From: RBG-13-68-16 sp041494245
GTDB taxonomy: Bacteria; Acidobacteriota; Thermoanaerobaculia; Thermoanaerobaculales; Thermoanaerobaculaceae
DNA: 64,000 nt
Direction of reading: 5' to 3'
Assembly (NCBI GenBank): GCA_041494245.1
Contig: JBGQAK010000009.1
Coordinates: 1-64,000 of the forward strand
The position numbers and the translations under genes were made by a program. Below the pieces are notes generated by a model. It saw only the letters and a program-made list of their open reading frames with translations. It did not search any database and was not told the DNA's origin. Within the stretch, counting starts at the first letter, position 1. The number at the start of each line of letters is the position of its first letter. This document shows, in pieces, positions 9,997-18,970 of this stretch.

Positions 9997-11871
9997 ATGC
10001 CCCTCGAGCTCCTGATGACCGCAGAGGTGGCCGATCGCACCGCGCGGGTCCGCCGGATCGTCCATCCCGGCGACCCCGTCGTGGACGTGGTGGTGACGAC
10101 CGGCCAGGCGCTTTCGGGTTGGGCCGCCCCGGCACCCGGCGCCGCCCTGTGGATCGTGCTCGGCCCGCCGGCCTCCGGGTCGGCCGTTGAGCCGTTCCTG
10201 CGGCTGCCGGCGGATTGCCTCCAGGATCAGCTCGAGTGCGCGATCGACGCCGCCGTGGAGGTGCTGCGCCTGCGGGAGCGCCTGGCAAGCGAGCAGCGCG
10301 AGACAGCGGCGGCGCACGAGCGCCAGCTCGACCTCGTGAGGGTCGGGATCGCGCTCACCGCCGAGCGCGACCTCGAGCGGCTGCTCCAACTGCTCCTGAG
10401 CACCGCGCGGGAGCTGGTCAACGCGGACGCCGGCTCGCTCTACCTCATCGAGGAGCGGGACGGGGACCGCCTCCTGCGCTTCGCACTCGCGCAGAACGAC
10501 TCGGTGCCGGCGACGATGGTCACGACGACGATGCCCCTCGACGCCACCTCCCTCGCGGGCTACGTCGCCACCACCGGAGAGCCGGTGGAGGTCGAGGACG
10601 TCCGGAACCTCACCTCGGAGGTCCCTTACCGGTTCAACCAGAGCTTCGACCTGGCGATCGGCTACCACACCCGCTCGGTGCTCACGGCGCCCATCGCCAC
10701 GCGGTCGGCCCAGGTGATCGGGGTGCTGCAGCTCATCAACCGGAAACACGACCCCGCCTCGCGCATCACCTCGGCCGAGGCCGCGGACGCGCAGGTGCGG
10801 CCTTTCGGGCAGGCCGACGTCGCGCTCATCAGGGCGCTCGCCGCCCAGGCTGCCGTCGCCATCGAGAACACGCGGCTCGTGCGGGAGATCGAGCAGCTGT
10901 TCGAGGGCTTTGTTCGCGCGGCGGTGCTGACCATCGAGCAGCGCGACCCCTCGACGTCCGGCCACTCCCTGCGGGTCGCGCACTTCACGACCTCGCTGGC
11001 GCGCGCGGTGGAGCAGGACCCGCCCGAGCCCCTGCGGGGTCTCCGCTTCTCGCACGACGAGATGACACAGCTGCGGTACGCGGCGCTCCTCCACGACTTC
11101 GGCAAGGTCGGAGTGAGGGAAGCGGTGCTCACCAAGGCCAGGAAGCTGCACCCCGACCGCCTGGCACTCGTGCAGGAGCGGTTCCGGCACGCGGCGCGGA
11201 CGCGGGAGGCTGTGCTGCTGCGCCGCCTTCTCGAAGCGCTCGTGCAGCTCGGACGGGCCCCGACCGAGGGCGACCTCCGTTCCTTCGAGGCGTCGGTCCG
11301 TTATGTCAAGGCGGACCTGGAAACGCAGCTCGCAGCCGTCATGGCTGCCGACGAGCCCGTGTCTCTCGACGAGGGGACCGCCCACCTGGTGAGCGGGCTG
11401 CAGCGGGCCACGTTCCTGGGGGAGGACGGGACCGACGTGCCGATGCTGCTCCCGGAGGAGGCGCGGGCGCTGCTTGTGCCCAAGGGCTCGCTGGACGAGA
11501 TCGAACGGCGCGAGATGGAGTCGCACGTCGTGCACTCCTACCAGTTCCTGCTCACCATCCCGTGGCCGAAGAGGTTTGCCGCCGTTCCGAGGATCGCCTA
11601 CGGTCACCACGAGAAGCTCAACGGGCGCGGGTACCCGAACCGCCTCGTGGCCGAGGAGATCCCGCCGGAGGTCCGCATGATGACGGTGGCCGACATCTAC
11701 GATGCGCTCACCACCGGCGACCGCCCCTACAAGCGGGCGCTCACGCCGGAGCGCGCCCTGGGGATCCTGGAAGAGGAGGCGCGCAACGGCTTCCTCGACC
11801 CGGCGCTGGTGAAGGTCTTCATCGAGGCACGCATCTACGCCCGACCGCTCTCCGACGCGACGGCCCTCTAG
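9997..11871 (+). CDS. GAF domain plus HD-GYP phosphodiesterase with long insertion
   Basis: 624 residues. A GAF-type sensor lies at about 115-295 (LERLLQLLLSTARELVNADA, GVLQLINRKHD), then a helical linker and an HD-GYP domain. HD-GYP domains hydrolyse cyclic-di-GMP. Seen: SGHSLRVAHF, LLHDFGKVG (H366, D367), ESHVVHSYQFL, YGHHEKLNGRGYP (H537, H538, G545-P547) and VADIYDALTTGDRPYK, so all metal ligands are kept. The gap between the HD pair and the HHE/GYP block is about 170 residues where family members usually have about 60, so a helical insertion of roughly 110 residues interrupts the catalytic domain. No diguanylate cyclase nearby. Confidence 0.85.
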   Translation: MPLELLMTAEVADRTARVRRIVHPGDPVVDVVVTTGQALSGWAAPAPGAALWIVLGPPASGSAVEPFLRLPADCLQDQLECAIDAAVEVLRLRERLASEQRETAAAHERQLDLVRVGIALTAERDLERLLQLLLSTARELVNADAGSLYLIEERDGDRLLRFALAQNDSVPATMVTTTMPLDATSLAGYVATTGEPVEVEDVRNLTSEVPYRFNQSFDLAIGYHTRSVLTAPIATRSAQVIGVLQLINRKHDPASRITSAEAADAQVRPFGQADVALIRALAAQAAVAIENTRLVREIEQLFEGFVRAAVLTIEQRDPSTSGHSLRVAHFTTSLARAVEQDPPEPLRGLRFSHDEMTQLRYAALLHDFGKVGVREAVLTKARKLHPDRLALVQERFRHAARTREAVLLRRLLEALVQLGRAPTEGDLRSFEASVRYVKADLETQLAAVMAADEPVSLDEGTAHLVSGLQRATFLGEDGTDVPMLLPEEARALLVPKGSLDEIERREMESHVVHSYQFLLTIPWPKRFAAVPRIAYGHHEKLNGRGYPNRLVAEEIPPEVRMMTVADIYDALTTGDRPYKRALTPERALGILEEEARNGFLDPALVKVFIEARIYARPLSDATAL

Positions 11872-11876
11872 CTAAG

Positions 11877-11904
11877 AGCCCCCCGACCCGCACCAAACGG
11901 GGCT
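11877..11904. terminator. Weak hairpin between convergent genes
   Basis: AGCCCC at 11877-11882 pairs with GGGGCT at 11899-11904; only 6 bp with a long loop. It lies between the stop codons of two convergent genes. Confidence 0.3.
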
Positions 11905-11913
11905 TCTGGCGGC

Positions 11914-12588
11914 TCAGCGGAAGTGCGCGGCCGAGAAGCGCCAGCCGCCAATCCCGACCAGGCCCAGGCCGAGGACGATGAGCGCAACGCCCATGCCTCT
12001 CGTCACGAATCGCTCCGCCCTGCCCGAGAGGAGCGAGGAACCGCGGCTCATTGCCCACAGGAGCGGAACGTACCACGCCACGACCCCGCCCACGAGCGCT
12101 CCCAGCATCCAGGCCAGTCCGGGTGCGCCGTGCGCGCGTGCCGCCTCGACAAACGCGAGCCCAGCCGTGACCCACCAGATCCAGTAGTGAGGGTTTCCGG
12201 CGGCGACCAGGAGCCCGAGGATGAAGCTACCAAAAGCGCCGCGCCCCTCGACCTCCACCTTCGGCACCTTCTGGTCGGCGGGCCTAACGTGCCGAATCGA
12301 GGAAAAGCCCCCCCAGACGAGCGCGAACCCACCCACGATCTCGACGATCGGGAGGGCACCGATTTGCCGCAGGACCGGAGCCGCGCCTGCGGCGATCGCC
12401 GCGAAGAGTGCGACGTCGAGGACCGTCACGCCGATCAGGAACCAGATGGCCGCCGAGAGGCGTCGTTCGAGGGCGAGGCGCGACGCCACGAGGGTGATGG
12501 GGCCGGGGATGGCGACCGTGGCGAGGGAGACGAAGAAGGCGGAGGCCATCAGCGCCGGCAGCGAGAGCGGTACGGTCAGGCTGGGCAA
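11914..12588 (-). CDS. LysE-family amino-acid exporter
   Basis: 224 residues, about six membrane helices. The N-terminus AFFVSLATVAIPGPITLVAS matches the LysE/RhtB pattern of a first helix ending in PGP, and GLLVAAGNPHYWIWWVTAG matches the conserved NP motif in the middle. Family members export amino acids or similar small metabolites in exchange for protons. Starts 6 bases after the stop of the upstream adenosine-specific kinase gene, so both are probably one transcript. Substrate unknown. Confidence 0.82.
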   Translation of the reverse strand: MPSLTVPLSLPALMASAFFVSLATVAIPGPITLVASRLALERRLSAAIWFLIGVTVLDVALFAAIAAGAAPVLRQIGALPIVEIVGGFALVWGGFSSIRHVRPADQKVPKVEVEGRGAFGSFILGLLVAAGNPHYWIWWVTAGLAFVEAARAHGAPGLAWMLGALVGGVVAWYVPLLWAMSRGSSLLSGRAERFVTRGMGVALIVLGLGLVGIGGWRFSAAHFR

Positions 12589-12594
12589 CGTTGG

Positions 12595-13080
12595 CTACCC
12601 GAGTTTGTACCCGATCTGGCGCAGAAAGCGCAGACGCGCGAGTACGTCCTGCTCCCCCTCGACGCCCTTCGGCGAACAGCCGTCCACGACGCCGAGGATG
12701 GCGCGGCCCAGACCGCTTTCCGCCACCATGACCTCGACCTGGTTGGCGGTGGCGCAGTAGATGCAGCACACCTCGGGGACGGCCTTGATCGCGTTCAGGA
12801 CGTTGACTGGGAAACCGTTCTCCATGAACACGAAGAAGCTGTGCCCGGCGCCCACGGCGAGGGCGTTCCGGGTGGCCAGTTCGATCAGGCCGTCGTCGTT
12901 GCCCGAGCGCCGGACGAGGGCGGGTCCGGACGACTCGCAGAAGGCGATGCCGAACCGCATCTGAGGTGCCGTCCCCACGATCGCCTCGTGGAGGTCCTCG
13001 ACCGTTTTGATGAAGTGCGACTGGCCCAGGATGAAGTTGGTGGCCTCGGGTTTCTCGACCGTGACCGTCAGCACGTCCAT
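12595..13080 (-). CDS. Adenosine-specific kinase (PF04008 family)
   Basis: 161 residues. Almost the whole length matches the compact Adenosine_kin family: GQSHFIKTVEDLHEAI, RFGIAFCESSGPALVR, GAGHSFFVFMENGFPVNVLN, AIKAVPEVCCIYCATANQVE and GRAILGVVDG. The family was first described from archaea, with binding of adenosine and AMP reported; cellular role remains poorly defined. The cluster CCIYC gives three closely spaced Cys. It precedes the LysE-type exporter in the same transcript. Confidence 0.85.
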   Translation of the reverse strand: MDVLTVTVEKPEATNFILGQSHFIKTVEDLHEAIVGTAPQMRFGIAFCESSGPALVRRSGNDDGLIELATRNALAVGAGHSFFVFMENGFPVNVLNAIKAVPEVCCIYCATANQVEVMVAESGLGRAILGVVDGCSPKGVEGEQDVLARLRFLRQIGYKLG

Positions 13081-13123
13081 GGTTCACCCTCCTCCCGCGT
13101 CCGGCTCGAGCGCCGGCTCCCCC

Positions 13124-15268
13124 CTACGGTGCCCCGGCCAGGTTGACCGCGGTGGTCGCGAGCACCTTGGTCAGCAGGACCATGAGGTCGGGGGAGAGCT
13201 TCTCCCGCTCGATCGCGCTGGGAAGATTCAGATCTTCGCCCTCGACGCCCACCCGCGTGCGCACGATCAGAGTGGGTACCCTCCGTGCGGCCGCCACGCT
13301 GCCGCCGGTGTGGGAAGCGACGATCTCCGACTGGGTCTTCGCGACCAGCCCGACGCGCCGGAAATTCTGGTTGACGCTCCAGGGGAACTTCACGAGGTTG
13401 CCGCTGCCCTGGAGGTGGACGTCCAGGCTCCAGGGCCATCGCTCCGGGATCCCGATGCCGTCGACCTCGACCCATGCCGTGAGCTTGCCGTCGAGCCTCT
13501 CCAGCAGGGCGCGGGCTCCGGCCGCATCCTGATAGCCCCCGGCCAGGAAGGCCACGATGACGGGTGCGCGGTGGGGCATCCGGCTGATGGCACCGGCCGC
13601 CTCGAGGACCACCGCCACACCCGCGGCGTTGTCGTTCAGGTTGAGCGCGCGCAGGTAGGAGTCCGCCAGATCGCCGCGCGCCCCGTCCCAGTGGGCCGCC
13701 AGCACGACCGGCCACCGTCGCGCGTCGCTGCCCGGGAGCTCGACGACGACGTTGGACCACTCCTGCTCGGTCCCGTTGGACGCCCGTCTCACGAAGGTCT
13801 CATGGCGGACGGGCAGGCCGCGGCGCCCGGCCTCCTGGTCGAGCACCTGCACGACGGCGTCGGCGCCCGGCGCCCACGCGTACCTCGTGGCCACCACCGG
13901 GGCCTCGGAGCCGAGGCCTCCCAAGCGTTCCACCGTCGCCATCAGCCGCGTCCTGGCCGCTGCCCCGGCGTCCGGCAGGGCTTTCCGGACGAGCGAATTC
14001 AACATGCCGCGGCCCTGGTCCGCCGGCACATGCGGGACCCAGCCGATGCCCCAGCGCAGAAGCAGGGTCCGGCGGTCGAACATCGGGTAGTCCCCGGGCA
14101 CGGCGACCACGGCCACGACCATCCTGTCTCCAGCGCGCAGAGCGGGAAGCTCCACGTGCGCCGCGCCCCCCGCATCGAACTCGACCGGGATCTCCCGGTC
14201 GGGTCCGCGCTCCTTGAGCACCACGGCGCGTCCGGCCCAGCGCGTCGAGGGGTCCCCCTGCAGGGCGAGTGGGAACGGGCGCTCGTCGCCGCCGTCCACG
14301 ACAAGAAAAGCCATGCCCCCCACGCCGACGTCCACGACGCCCGAGGTGGGGCGCGAGGCGACCACCCGCGCGGCCGGCAGCGGGCGTGGGGGAACCACGG
14401 AGGAGAAGGCGAACCGGCCGTCCCCGACCTTCGCGTCGTCGAGCCAGCAGGCCATCGCGAAGTCGGCGAGGAAGTCAGCGGCGGTCCGCCGGTCGCCGCT
14501 CTCGGCGAGCAGCTGCGCGACCCCGGAGAGGCCGTTCTCGGGGTGTGCAACCAGGTTGCGGAGGCTGTCGGCCCCGAGCTTGTCGCGCAGGTACTGGATG
14601 AAGAGCAGGGACCAGCCGCGCCCCTGCCAGGGCTCCGAGGCAGAGTGCGAGGTTCCCATCGGGTCGAAGTCCCCCCAGAGAACGCGCGCCGACGCCAGGT
14701 TGCACATGAACGGCATGTAGTCCCCCAGCATGACGCTCCAGGCGGTCTCGCCCGGGTCGCGGGCGTAGTGGAGGAGGCGGTGAAACGTCTCCGCCAGCCC
14801 CTGCAGGTTCCAGCTCTCGCGGTTCCCCTGCTGCTCGAACGTATGGTAGAGGATCTCCCCACCGTTGGAGTGGAAACCGAACCGCAGCGCCTCTTCCTCG
14901 CGCCTCTCGTCGAAGGGGAAGAAGGTCCCGGTGGGCGCCGCGTTGCGGGTCAGGAGCAGGATCACCTTTCCGTTTCCGATGTTGTCCGGGCAGGGGCCGA
15001 AGAGGGCGACCTCACGGGGATAGATGACGTCGTCGAACGTGCTGACGGCCGCGGCGATCTGGGCCGTCTCGTCTGCCTCGCCGAGGGTGGAGAAACGGTA
15101 CCCTTCCTCCTGGAAGACGGCCAGGGTGCGTCCCTCCCCGACCAGGCGCGCCCGAACCTGGACCTGTGCCGGCTGGAGCTGCGGCCCCTGGACCACCGTC
15201 CAGAACGAACGCGCCTCCCCGGACAGCGCCGCTGCCGCAACGACCAGCGGTAGTGCAAGAGTCAACAT
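13124..15268 (-). CDS. Secreted double protease-like protein with degenerate active sites
   Basis: 714 residues from ATG at 15268 (GGAGG 9 bases before); signal peptide MLTLALPLVVAAAALSGEAR. The first half resembles the M30/hyicolysin-type zinc peptidase fold: around residue 160 the usual HEFQH-LLHY segment reads ETFHR-LLHY, and the following W-NEG-DY segment reads WSVMLGDYM. The second half is an M28-like aminopeptidase fold: AHWDG and LNDNAAGVAVVLE are kept, but the EE pair is replaced (FLAGGYQDAAGA near residue 573) and the final His motif is not apparent. I infer a pseudo-peptidase in both halves, perhaps a binding or scaffold protein outside the cytosol. Confidence 0.7.
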   Translation of the reverse strand: MLTLALPLVVAAAALSGEARSFWTVVQGPQLQPAQVQVRARLVGEGRTLAVFQEEGYRFSTLGEADETAQIAAAVSTFDDVIYPREVALFGPCPDNIGNGKVILLLTRNAAPTGTFFPFDERREEEALRFGFHSNGGEILYHTFEQQGNRESWNLQGLAETFHRLLHYARDPGETAWSVMLGDYMPFMCNLASARVLWGDFDPMGTSHSASEPWQGRGWSLLFIQYLRDKLGADSLRNLVAHPENGLSGVAQLLAESGDRRTAADFLADFAMACWLDDAKVGDGRFAFSSVVPPRPLPAARVVASRPTSGVVDVGVGGMAFLVVDGGDERPFPLALQGDPSTRWAGRAVVLKERGPDREIPVEFDAGGAAHVELPALRAGDRMVVAVVAVPGDYPMFDRRTLLLRWGIGWVPHVPADQGRGMLNSLVRKALPDAGAAARTRLMATVERLGGLGSEAPVVATRYAWAPGADAVVQVLDQEAGRRGLPVRHETFVRRASNGTEQEWSNVVVELPGSDARRWPVVLAAHWDGARGDLADSYLRALNLNDNAAGVAVVLEAAGAISRMPHRAPVIVAFLAGGYQDAAGARALLERLDGKLTAWVEVDGIGIPERWPWSLDVHLQGSGNLVKFPWSVNQNFRRVGLVAKTQSEIVASHTGGSVAAARRVPTLIVRTRVGVEGEDLNLPSAIEREKLSPDLMVLLTKVLATTAVNLAGAP

Positions 15269-15369
15269 CGTGCCTGGCCTCCGCTTCGCGACCCCCAAAG
15301 TGTAACCCGGAAGACCTGCGGTTCGTCTCTGGCCGGCACGGGCTCCGTCCTGGGTCCCACGTGCTGTTC

Positions 15370-15375
15370 TAGAAT
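15370..15375 (+). promoter_or_regulatory. -10-like box, near-leaderless start
   Basis: TAGAAT ends 9 bases before the GTG start at 15384; no ribosome site in between. Likely promoter of the glycan cluster. Confidence 0.45.
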
Positions 15376-15383
15376 CGGAACCC

Positions 15384-17420
15384 GTGATCTCTCAGGCAAT
15401 CGCCTGGTACCTGGTGGTGGCGGCAGGGGGCGTCGTGATGACGGGAGCCCTGCGCCGTCTGGGCGTGGGGGCCGGGGCAGGGTGGGCGGTGGGGCGGGTA
15501 GTTGGGTGGACGGTGCAGGGGTACGTGGCGTGGCTGGCGGGCTGGGCGGGCCTTTCGAACTGGTGGTGGGTCGGGCTCGCGGTGTTCCTCCCGCTCCTGG
15601 CGTGGGGGTGGCGCGGCCTGAAGGAGCTCAATCCCAGGGCGCTGCTGGAGCCCGAGCTGGTCGGCATGGGCGCCTTCGTGCTCCTGAGCGTCCTTCGCCT
15701 CCCGGCGGTGGCGGTCACGGGCACGGAGAAGCCCATGGACCTGGCGATCCTTGCCACGCTGCTGAGACCCGGCACGATCCCGCCCGCCGACCCGTGGCTT
15801 GCCGGCGGCTCCCTTCCGTACTACTACTTCGGCTTTGTCCCGTGGCTGCTCCCCTCCAAGCTGCTCGGCCTGGCCCCGGACCTGGTCTTCAACCTTCTTC
15901 TGCCGACCCTGGCGGCGGTTTGCGCACAGGGGGCCTGGGCGGTCGCGCGCTCCCTCGGGGGGAGCCGGCGCACGGGCGTGATGGCGGCGTTCCTGGTGGT
16001 GTTCGCCGGGACCTTCGACGGCTGGCGTCAGCTGCTGGCCGGGGTGCCACTCTCTGGCCTGGACCTCTGGGCCTCCTCGCGGGCGATCAAGGGCACGATC
16101 ACCGAGTTCCCGCTCTTCACGTTCCAGCTCGGCGACCTCCACCCCCACCTCCTGTGCGTGCCGTTGGCCCTGGCGGCGATCTTCCTGGGTCGGGCGCTCG
16201 GCGCCCTTCCGGCGCGCTGGCTCCCGGGGCTGGCGCTGGGGTCGTTGGTCTACGGGGCGGCGGCCGCCGCGAACCCCTGGTGCGCGATCCCGCTCGGCCT
16301 GGCCATCCTGCTCGTGGTGGTCGGCGACGAGGCCGGCTTCGTGCGACCCCGGGGCCCGGGGCTCGGGCGCTGGCTTCGGGTGGCCGTTCTCGGCGCTGCC
16401 GGCTGGGTCCTGTTTTCCCCCTTCTGGCTGAGCTTCCACCCGCCGACGCGCGGGCTGGGCTGGGTGACGACGCCGACGCGGACGGACGAACTGGCCCTCT
16501 TTCTCGGCGGGATCCTGCTGCCGCCGGTTCTGGTGGCGTGGGAGCTGGCGTGGCGGTGGGGCGGCGTGGAGCTCGCTCGCCGCCAGTTCAGCCGGGCGGC
16601 GTTCCTGGCGTCCATCGTGCTGCTGGCGATCATGACGGGGACGGTGGCACTGGCCCTCGTCATCGGGCTGGGGACGGTGCTGGCGGTGACCGTGCTGCGA
16701 GGGAGGGCACGCCGTGCCCGCCCCGTGTTCGCGCTCACGCTCGTGCCGTTGGGCCTGCTGGCGTTCATCGAGGTGGTCTTCCTCAGGGATCCCTACGCGG
16801 ACGAGTACTACCGGATGAACACGGTCTTCAAGGCGTCCCACCTGGCGTTCACCCTGCTCGCGGTGGTCGGACCGGTGCTCCTCGGATGGCTGCGTCGGCG
16901 GCGGCCCGCACTTGCGGTCACCGCAGCGGCGCTGGTCCTGGTCGCGGGCCTGCCGCAGCTTGTGGCGCTCGCCGCGCGCGCCGTCGCGACGCCCGTGGCG
17001 GGGTGGGGCGGCCTCGGCTGGATGGCGCCGGGGGAGGCCGCCGCTGCCTCCTGGCTTCGAACCCAGCCCCCGGGCACGGTCATCGTGGAGGGCGTCGGCC
17101 TCGCGTACACGGACGCGGCCCGTATGTCCGCCGCGTCCGGCGTCCCCGCGGTGCTCGGGTGGGAGCAGCACGAGGGGGTCTGGCGGGGCGACGCCATCGG
17201 CGAGGAGACGGGCCGGCGCAAGACGGAGGTCGAGAAGCTTTACCGGTGCGGGGATCCCGCCCAGGTGCGGCGGATCGCCCAGGGCCTCGGGGCTTCCGTG
17301 ATCGTGCTCGGAAGCGTCGAGCGCAGGCTGTACCCCGGGGAGTCGCTCTCGGCGGTGCTGCTCGCCGGGAACGTCGTGTTCCGCTCCGATGAGTGCATCT
17401 TGGTGTCGGTGGGGAAGTGA
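15384..17420 (+). CDS. DUF2298 (TIGR03662-like) polytopic membrane protein
   Basis: 678 residues, GTG start, a dozen or more membrane helices. Conserved periplasmic-loop motifs GTEKPMDLAIL, PPADPWLAGGSLPYYYFG, TITEFPLFTFQLGDLHPHLL and DPYADEYYRMNTVFKASH fit the DUF2298 family, also called Chlor_Arch_YYY, known from Chloroflexi and archaea. The fold resembles membrane glycosyltransferases that use polyprenyl-phosphate sugars, with an acidic first loop. The next gene is the family's usual partner (TIGR03663) and overlaps it by four bases. Probable role in glycan transfer outside the membrane; substrate unknown. Confidence 0.75.
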   Translation: MISQAIAWYLVVAAGGVVMTGALRRLGVGAGAGWAVGRVVGWTVQGYVAWLAGWAGLSNWWWVGLAVFLPLLAWGWRGLKELNPRALLEPELVGMGAFVLLSVLRLPAVAVTGTEKPMDLAILATLLRPGTIPPADPWLAGGSLPYYYFGFVPWLLPSKLLGLAPDLVFNLLLPTLAAVCAQGAWAVARSLGGSRRTGVMAAFLVVFAGTFDGWRQLLAGVPLSGLDLWASSRAIKGTITEFPLFTFQLGDLHPHLLCVPLALAAIFLGRALGALPARWLPGLALGSLVYGAAAAANPWCAIPLGLAILLVVVGDEAGFVRPRGPGLGRWLRVAVLGAAGWVLFSPFWLSFHPPTRGLGWVTTPTRTDELALFLGGILLPPVLVAWELAWRWGGVELARRQFSRAAFLASIVLLAIMTGTVALALVIGLGTVLAVTVLRGRARRARPVFALTLVPLGLLAFIEVVFLRDPYADEYYRMNTVFKASHLAFTLLAVVGPVLLGWLRRRRPALAVTAAALVLVAGLPQLVALAARAVATPVAGWGGLGWMAPGEAAAASWLRTQPPGTVIVEGVGLAYTDAARMSAASGVPAVLGWEQHEGVWRGDAIGEETGRRKTEVEKLYRCGDPAQVRRIAQGLGASVIVLGSVERRLYPGESLSAVLLAGNVVFRSDECILVSVGK

Positions 17421-18970
17421 GCGAGGGGATGGGCAGGAAGGAACGGGTCGCCTGGACGCTCCTGATCGCGGCGACGCTGGTCCTCCGCCTGTGGGGTCTC
17501 GGCGACCGGCCGCCTCACCACGACGAGTCCGTCCACTGCGAGTTCGGCTACACCCTCCTGACCCAGGGCACCTACCGGTACGACCCAACCTACCACGGCC
17601 CGCTGCTCTTCTACGTGATGGCGCCGCTTTTCGCGGTGCTCGGGCCGAGCGACGCCGCCGGGCGCCTGTACCCAGCGCTCGCGGGCGTCGCGCTTGTGGC
17701 GCTGCCGCTCGCGCTGCGCCGCCGGCTGGGCTCCGGAACGGTGTTCTGGGCTGGTGTGCTTCTCGCGATCTCGCCGGTCATGCTGTACTACTCGCGGTTT
17801 GCCCGCAGCGACGTCCCGGTGGCGCTCTTCACCGCGGTTGCGCTCACGCTCTTCCTCCTCGTCCGCTCAAGGGGATGGCGGACGATCCCGTGGATCGGGG
17901 TGGCCGCGGCCGCGCACGCGATCTCCAAGGAGACGTTCTACGTCACGGCCCCCCTCATCGTGGTCGCGACCTTCGCGGTAGCGCTCCGCGAGGGCGTGTG
18001 GCAGAGCGTCCGCAAGGCCTTCGCCTGGGTGGACCGCCACCGGTACGCCGTCGGGACCGCCTTCCTCTGGTTCTTCGTGATCTGCATGACCGCATACACG
18101 TTCTTCTTCATCCATCCAGAGGACTTCTTCTTCCCCGGAAAGGCGGTGAGGTACTGGTACGAGCAGCACAGGATCCAGCGGGTGGGAGGGCCCTGGTTCT
18201 ACCACCTCCCGCGCCTCGCCCTCTACGAGCTCCTGCCGATCGCGGCGGCGCTCGCGTGGGCGGTTCGCCGCCGCGCGCGCCTGAAGCGCATCGAGGCGTT
18301 CTGCGTCGCGTGGGGGCTCTCGGGCCTCGTCATGTACGCCTACCTGGGTGAGAAGGTCCCGTGGCTCGCCGTGCACCAGGTGCTGCCGTTCATCCCGCTC
18401 GCTGGCGCGCAGCTCGCACGCACCTTCTCCTCGCGGGGGCGGTGGTGGTCGCGCGGGCTCGCCTCCGTCGGGCTGCTTGCCACGGCCTGGAGCGCCCTGG
18501 CCTCCAGCTTCCTCCACCCGGCGATGACGACCTCGGACCCGCACGGCGAGCTGATCGTGTTCGTCCAGACCACGCCTGAGGAAGCCAATCTCGCGCGGCT
18601 CGGCGTCGGGCTCGCGCGGTCGCACCTCGGGGAAGGCCCGGTGGCCACGGTCAGCGGGGAAGCCTCCTGGCCGCTCTCCTGGCAGTGGAAGAGAGTTCGG
18701 GTAAGGTGGTCGCTGCCGGAGCCCGGGATGCAGCCTGACCTCGTCGTGAGCGACCCGGAGAGCGAGAGCGTGGTCCGCCAGCGCCTGGGCCCTGGGTACG
18801 CGATGCGGCGGATCCCCTTGCGGGCGTGGTGGGTCGAGGACTATGCGGGGGTCAAGGTTTCCGACATCGTAAAGTGGTTCCTGACAAGGCGGGCGTGGTC
18901 GTCTATCGGCGCCACGGACGTCCTGGTGTTCGAAGCCCCGAACGGCGGTGCAGAAAGAGGTCCCTCGTGA
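17417..18970 (+). CDS. TIGR03663 family membrane protein (Agl23-like, PMT-type glycosyltransferase)
   Basis: 517 residues. GTG at 17417 overlaps the upstream TGA (GTGA); an in-frame ATG lies at 17393, but the coupled GTG with GGGGAA before it is preferred. Multiple membrane helices. The first loop holds PPHHDESVHCEFGYTLL and TYHGPLLFYVM, the acidic DE in the position used by GT39/ArnT-type enzymes, followed by YYSRFARSDVPVALF. The family is annotated as flippase activity-associated (Agl23). Expected to act with the DUF2298 neighbour and the polyprenyl-phosphate glycosyltransferase that follows. Confidence 0.75.
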   Translation: MSEGMGRKERVAWTLLIAATLVLRLWGLGDRPPHHDESVHCEFGYTLLTQGTYRYDPTYHGPLLFYVMAPLFAVLGPSDAAGRLYPALAGVALVALPLALRRRLGSGTVFWAGVLLAISPVMLYYSRFARSDVPVALFTAVALTLFLLVRSRGWRTIPWIGVAAAAHAISKETFYVTAPLIVVATFAVALREGVWQSVRKAFAWVDRHRYAVGTAFLWFFVICMTAYTFFFIHPEDFFFPGKAVRYWYEQHRIQRVGGPWFYHLPRLALYELLPIAAALAWAVRRRARLKRIEAFCVAWGLSGLVMYAYLGEKVPWLAVHQVLPFIPLAGAQLARTFSSRGRWWSRGLASVGLLATAWSALASSFLHPAMTTSDPHGELIVFVQTTPEEANLARLGVGLARSHLGEGPVATVSGEASWPLSWQWKRVRVRWSLPEPGMQPDLVVSDPESESVVRQRLGPGYAMRRIPLRAWWVEDYAGVKVSDIVKWFLTRRAWSSIGATDVLVFEAPNGGAERGPS

